A stretch of 64,000 nucleotides of DNA. Origin: Neoceratodus forsteri. Taxonomy: Eukaryota; Chordata; Ceratodontiformes; Ceratodontidae. The DNA lies in contig CM057456.1 of assembly GCA_016271365.2 (NCBI GenBank), forward strand, positions 608,039,501 to 608,103,500, read 5' to 3'. Position 1 is the first letter of the stretch, and every line of letters starts with the position of its first letter. This document shows positions 62,430 to 64,000 of the stretch, piece after piece. Both the position numbers and the translations under genes were made by a program. The notes under the pieces are model-generated. The model saw nothing but the letters and a program-made list of their open reading frames with translations. It was not told the DNA's origin and did not search any database.

Positions 62430-64000
62430 GTGGCTCCCAAGAACCCTTGAGAAATCCCTCCTCACAGTAGCAGAAAACAGCACTCCTCAAGATGCCATGG
62501 AAAAATAGACCACCCTATGGGGAGATCCCGCAAGGACAGTCCCAATGACCACCAGATGGAAACTGTGGCCAGCGAACTTCTTCGAGATTTCCCCACAGAG
62601 AACCACTATGAAGCACTAAGGCCCACTCACTGCAGCAGCATCCAAAGACCTCTGGTGAGCTTCTGGGGCCCCTCAGCTGCATTGACTCCAGTCACCCTCC
62701 TCTTCCTTCTCATGGGCAGCTCGGGTCGCGGCCTCCATCAGGACCACCACACCGGAGAAATCTCGCTCCGCTACCCCGAAGACTCCACCTTACAGATGAT
62801 GCCGTGACAGCCACAGCCCGCTCTCTGCCTCTCTAGAGCACTTTCATGCACCACCACAGCAGGATCCAGTGCCGGCGATATCAGATACAGTAAGTAATGG
62901 CTTTTTTTTTCCCTCTCTTCCTGGATTTAAACTCAGCCCAGGCTGGGGGGTGGGGAACTTGGGGGTCGAGTGAGGACTACTGGCAAAGACCCCAGCTGAC
63001 ACTGTCTTGAGGCCCAGGGCTGGGCCTCGGGGCCCCAGCATGACACATGTACCCCACCCCCACTAGCTTCCACTCTTGCTGCAGTTACACACAGACAGCT
63101 TGTCAGCCCCACTCCAATACTGGGGGGGGATGTACTGGGGTGAAAAGAAGTTGAGTTCAGACATTACTGATCATGGGAAGGGGGACGTCACAACCTCCTA
63201 ACAGTGCTCCTGCAGACCCCGACACACCTTTTTTGACATATATTTCTGAATAGCCCAGGGAGCTTATACTGTCTTTAATATTTCTCAGGTATCCTCTAAG
63301 GCAATTTCAAGGCCCCCACACAGCTTGCCGTGACCTGGCTTTATAGTGGGGAATGATATCAGGCTGGATCGTTTACATGGACCCTGGCTTCCCCTCCCCC
63401 CTGTGGGGTTCCCAGACCATGGGCTTTAGGCTTATGCTTGCTCCAAGCAATCCACCAGCTACCCCTTCTCATCAGGCTGAGAAGTAGACTTATCCCCTGT
63501 GCATAGATTTTACGTCTACTGGCCATGTGGGCACCCCCCAAGGCCCCCCAATTTCAAAAGCCCAGGGTCGCAGGCACTCCCCCCTCCAATAGTTTACCAG
63601 GCTTCCATCTAATTATATGATGGGTCCTAAGTTAAGGGGTGGGGTAGTGCCCCCATCTGCTGATACCCCTATCCCCCCCATACATGTCTTCTTCACATCT
63701 CCTATCCCAGGCTCTCCGGCCTCTGGCATGCGCTGCCACCACTTTGCACAGCTCCACACTTACCACCTCCTCTCAAAGGCTAGAGGTATGAGGAACTATG
63801 TACCAGTGGTTTCATACCCGGCACCACAGGGGGATCCTGGGAAGATTCCCCCCATGGGCTCTAACCTCAGGAGCTCTAGGGGACAGAACCACATTATGCA
63901 CCCAGGGAATAGAGGTGGGCCTTCAGCAGGTTGCTGAGGTCATTACACCACCTCTACATCCCACATCTAATCACGGTGGTTATAATGTACATAGTTTACA
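62430..64000 (+). other. L1 copy 2 inter-ORF spacer, C-rich
   Basis: No coding domain is recognised on either strand. The stretch is rich in CCCC and CCACC runs and contains several short open frames without family resemblance. Its position after ORF1 makes L1 spacer the likeliest identity, although 1.5 kb is long for that and it may include another insertion. Confidence 0.45.

Larger units (their letters stand above)
60700..64000 (+). mobile_element. L1 LINE, copy 2 (5' UTR, ORF1, spacer; runs off the window)
   Basis: The 5' boundary is uncertain: a CAAGATTGCAGC block at 60733 may be a decayed YY1-type site. ORF1 covers 60951-62429 and is interrupted by a MITE. 62430-64000 is C-rich inter-ORF spacer without a coding domain I recognise. 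ORF2 should follow beyond 64000 on the plus strand. Confidence 0.65.

Overview
The window looks like intergenic DNA from a large, transposon-rich vertebrate genome. I recognise no host protein-coding gene, tRNA, rRNA or CRISPR array. What can be identified is almost entirely mobile-element DNA: non-LTR retrotransposons of the CR1, Rex1, L2 and L1 groups, miniature inverted-repeat elements (MITEs), one tRNA-derived SINE and several micro- and minisatellites. This mix (CR1 plus Rex1, a frog/fish-type L1 and TTAA-flanked foldback elements) points to a fish, lobe-finned fish or amphibian rather than a mammal or bird. A lungfish or a large-genome amphibian is my best guess, but that is inference.

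Layout. 1-3.8 kb: AT-rich DNA with an inverted minisatellite (1.24-2.0 kb) and a MITE (2.39-2.67 kb). 3.8-11.1 kb: a nest in which an L2-type LINE relic (minus) carries a MITE, and a Rex1-type LINE (minus) is split by a CR1 LINE (plus, about 5.76-8.19 kb) and by two further MITEs. 11.1-20.0 kb: non-coding DNA with a cluster of palindromic elements (12.4-13.5 and 17.7-18.7 kb). 20.05-23.19 kb: the best preserved LINE, a CR1 with endonuclease, reverse transcriptase and 3' tail. 23.2-29.6 kb: AT-rich DNA with small LINE fragments.

29.86 to about 51.4 kb: I read this as one originally full-length L1 (YY1-like 5' motif, ORF1, ORF2, 3' end with an A-tail, degenerate 16-bp flanking repeats). It was later split by at least five insertions: a Rex1 (31.4-33.0 kb), a nearly complete CR1 with an SGNH-esterase ORF1 (33.5-37.8 kb), an unassigned block with two minisatellites (40.9-43.8 kb), a second esterase-bearing CR1/L2-group LINE (44.2-47.5 kb) and a SINE with a 13-bp target duplication (47.85-48.46 kb). 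A palindromic block probably adds to this near 49.9-51.3 kb.

51.4-60.7 kb: foldback and terminal-inverted-repeat elements, including a hAT-like element (56.52-57.22 kb) and a TTAA-flanked MITE (59.56-60.13 kb). 60.7-64.0 kb: the 5' half of a second L1, whose ORF1 is cut by another MITE and whose ORF2 would lie beyond the window.

Two MITE groups stand out. One (2.39, 4.21, 8.46, 9.59, 52.02 and 61.17 kb) has ends resembling GGTTCTATGTCATAATGGCG and 8-bp target duplications. The other is palindromic, with GCAATAA near its ends and a conserved GGCC-rich centre. All long reading frames here are fragments of mobile elements or their antisense shadows. No single previously undescribed system is evident. 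The value of the window is as a stratified record of insertions whose order can be read from the sequence.
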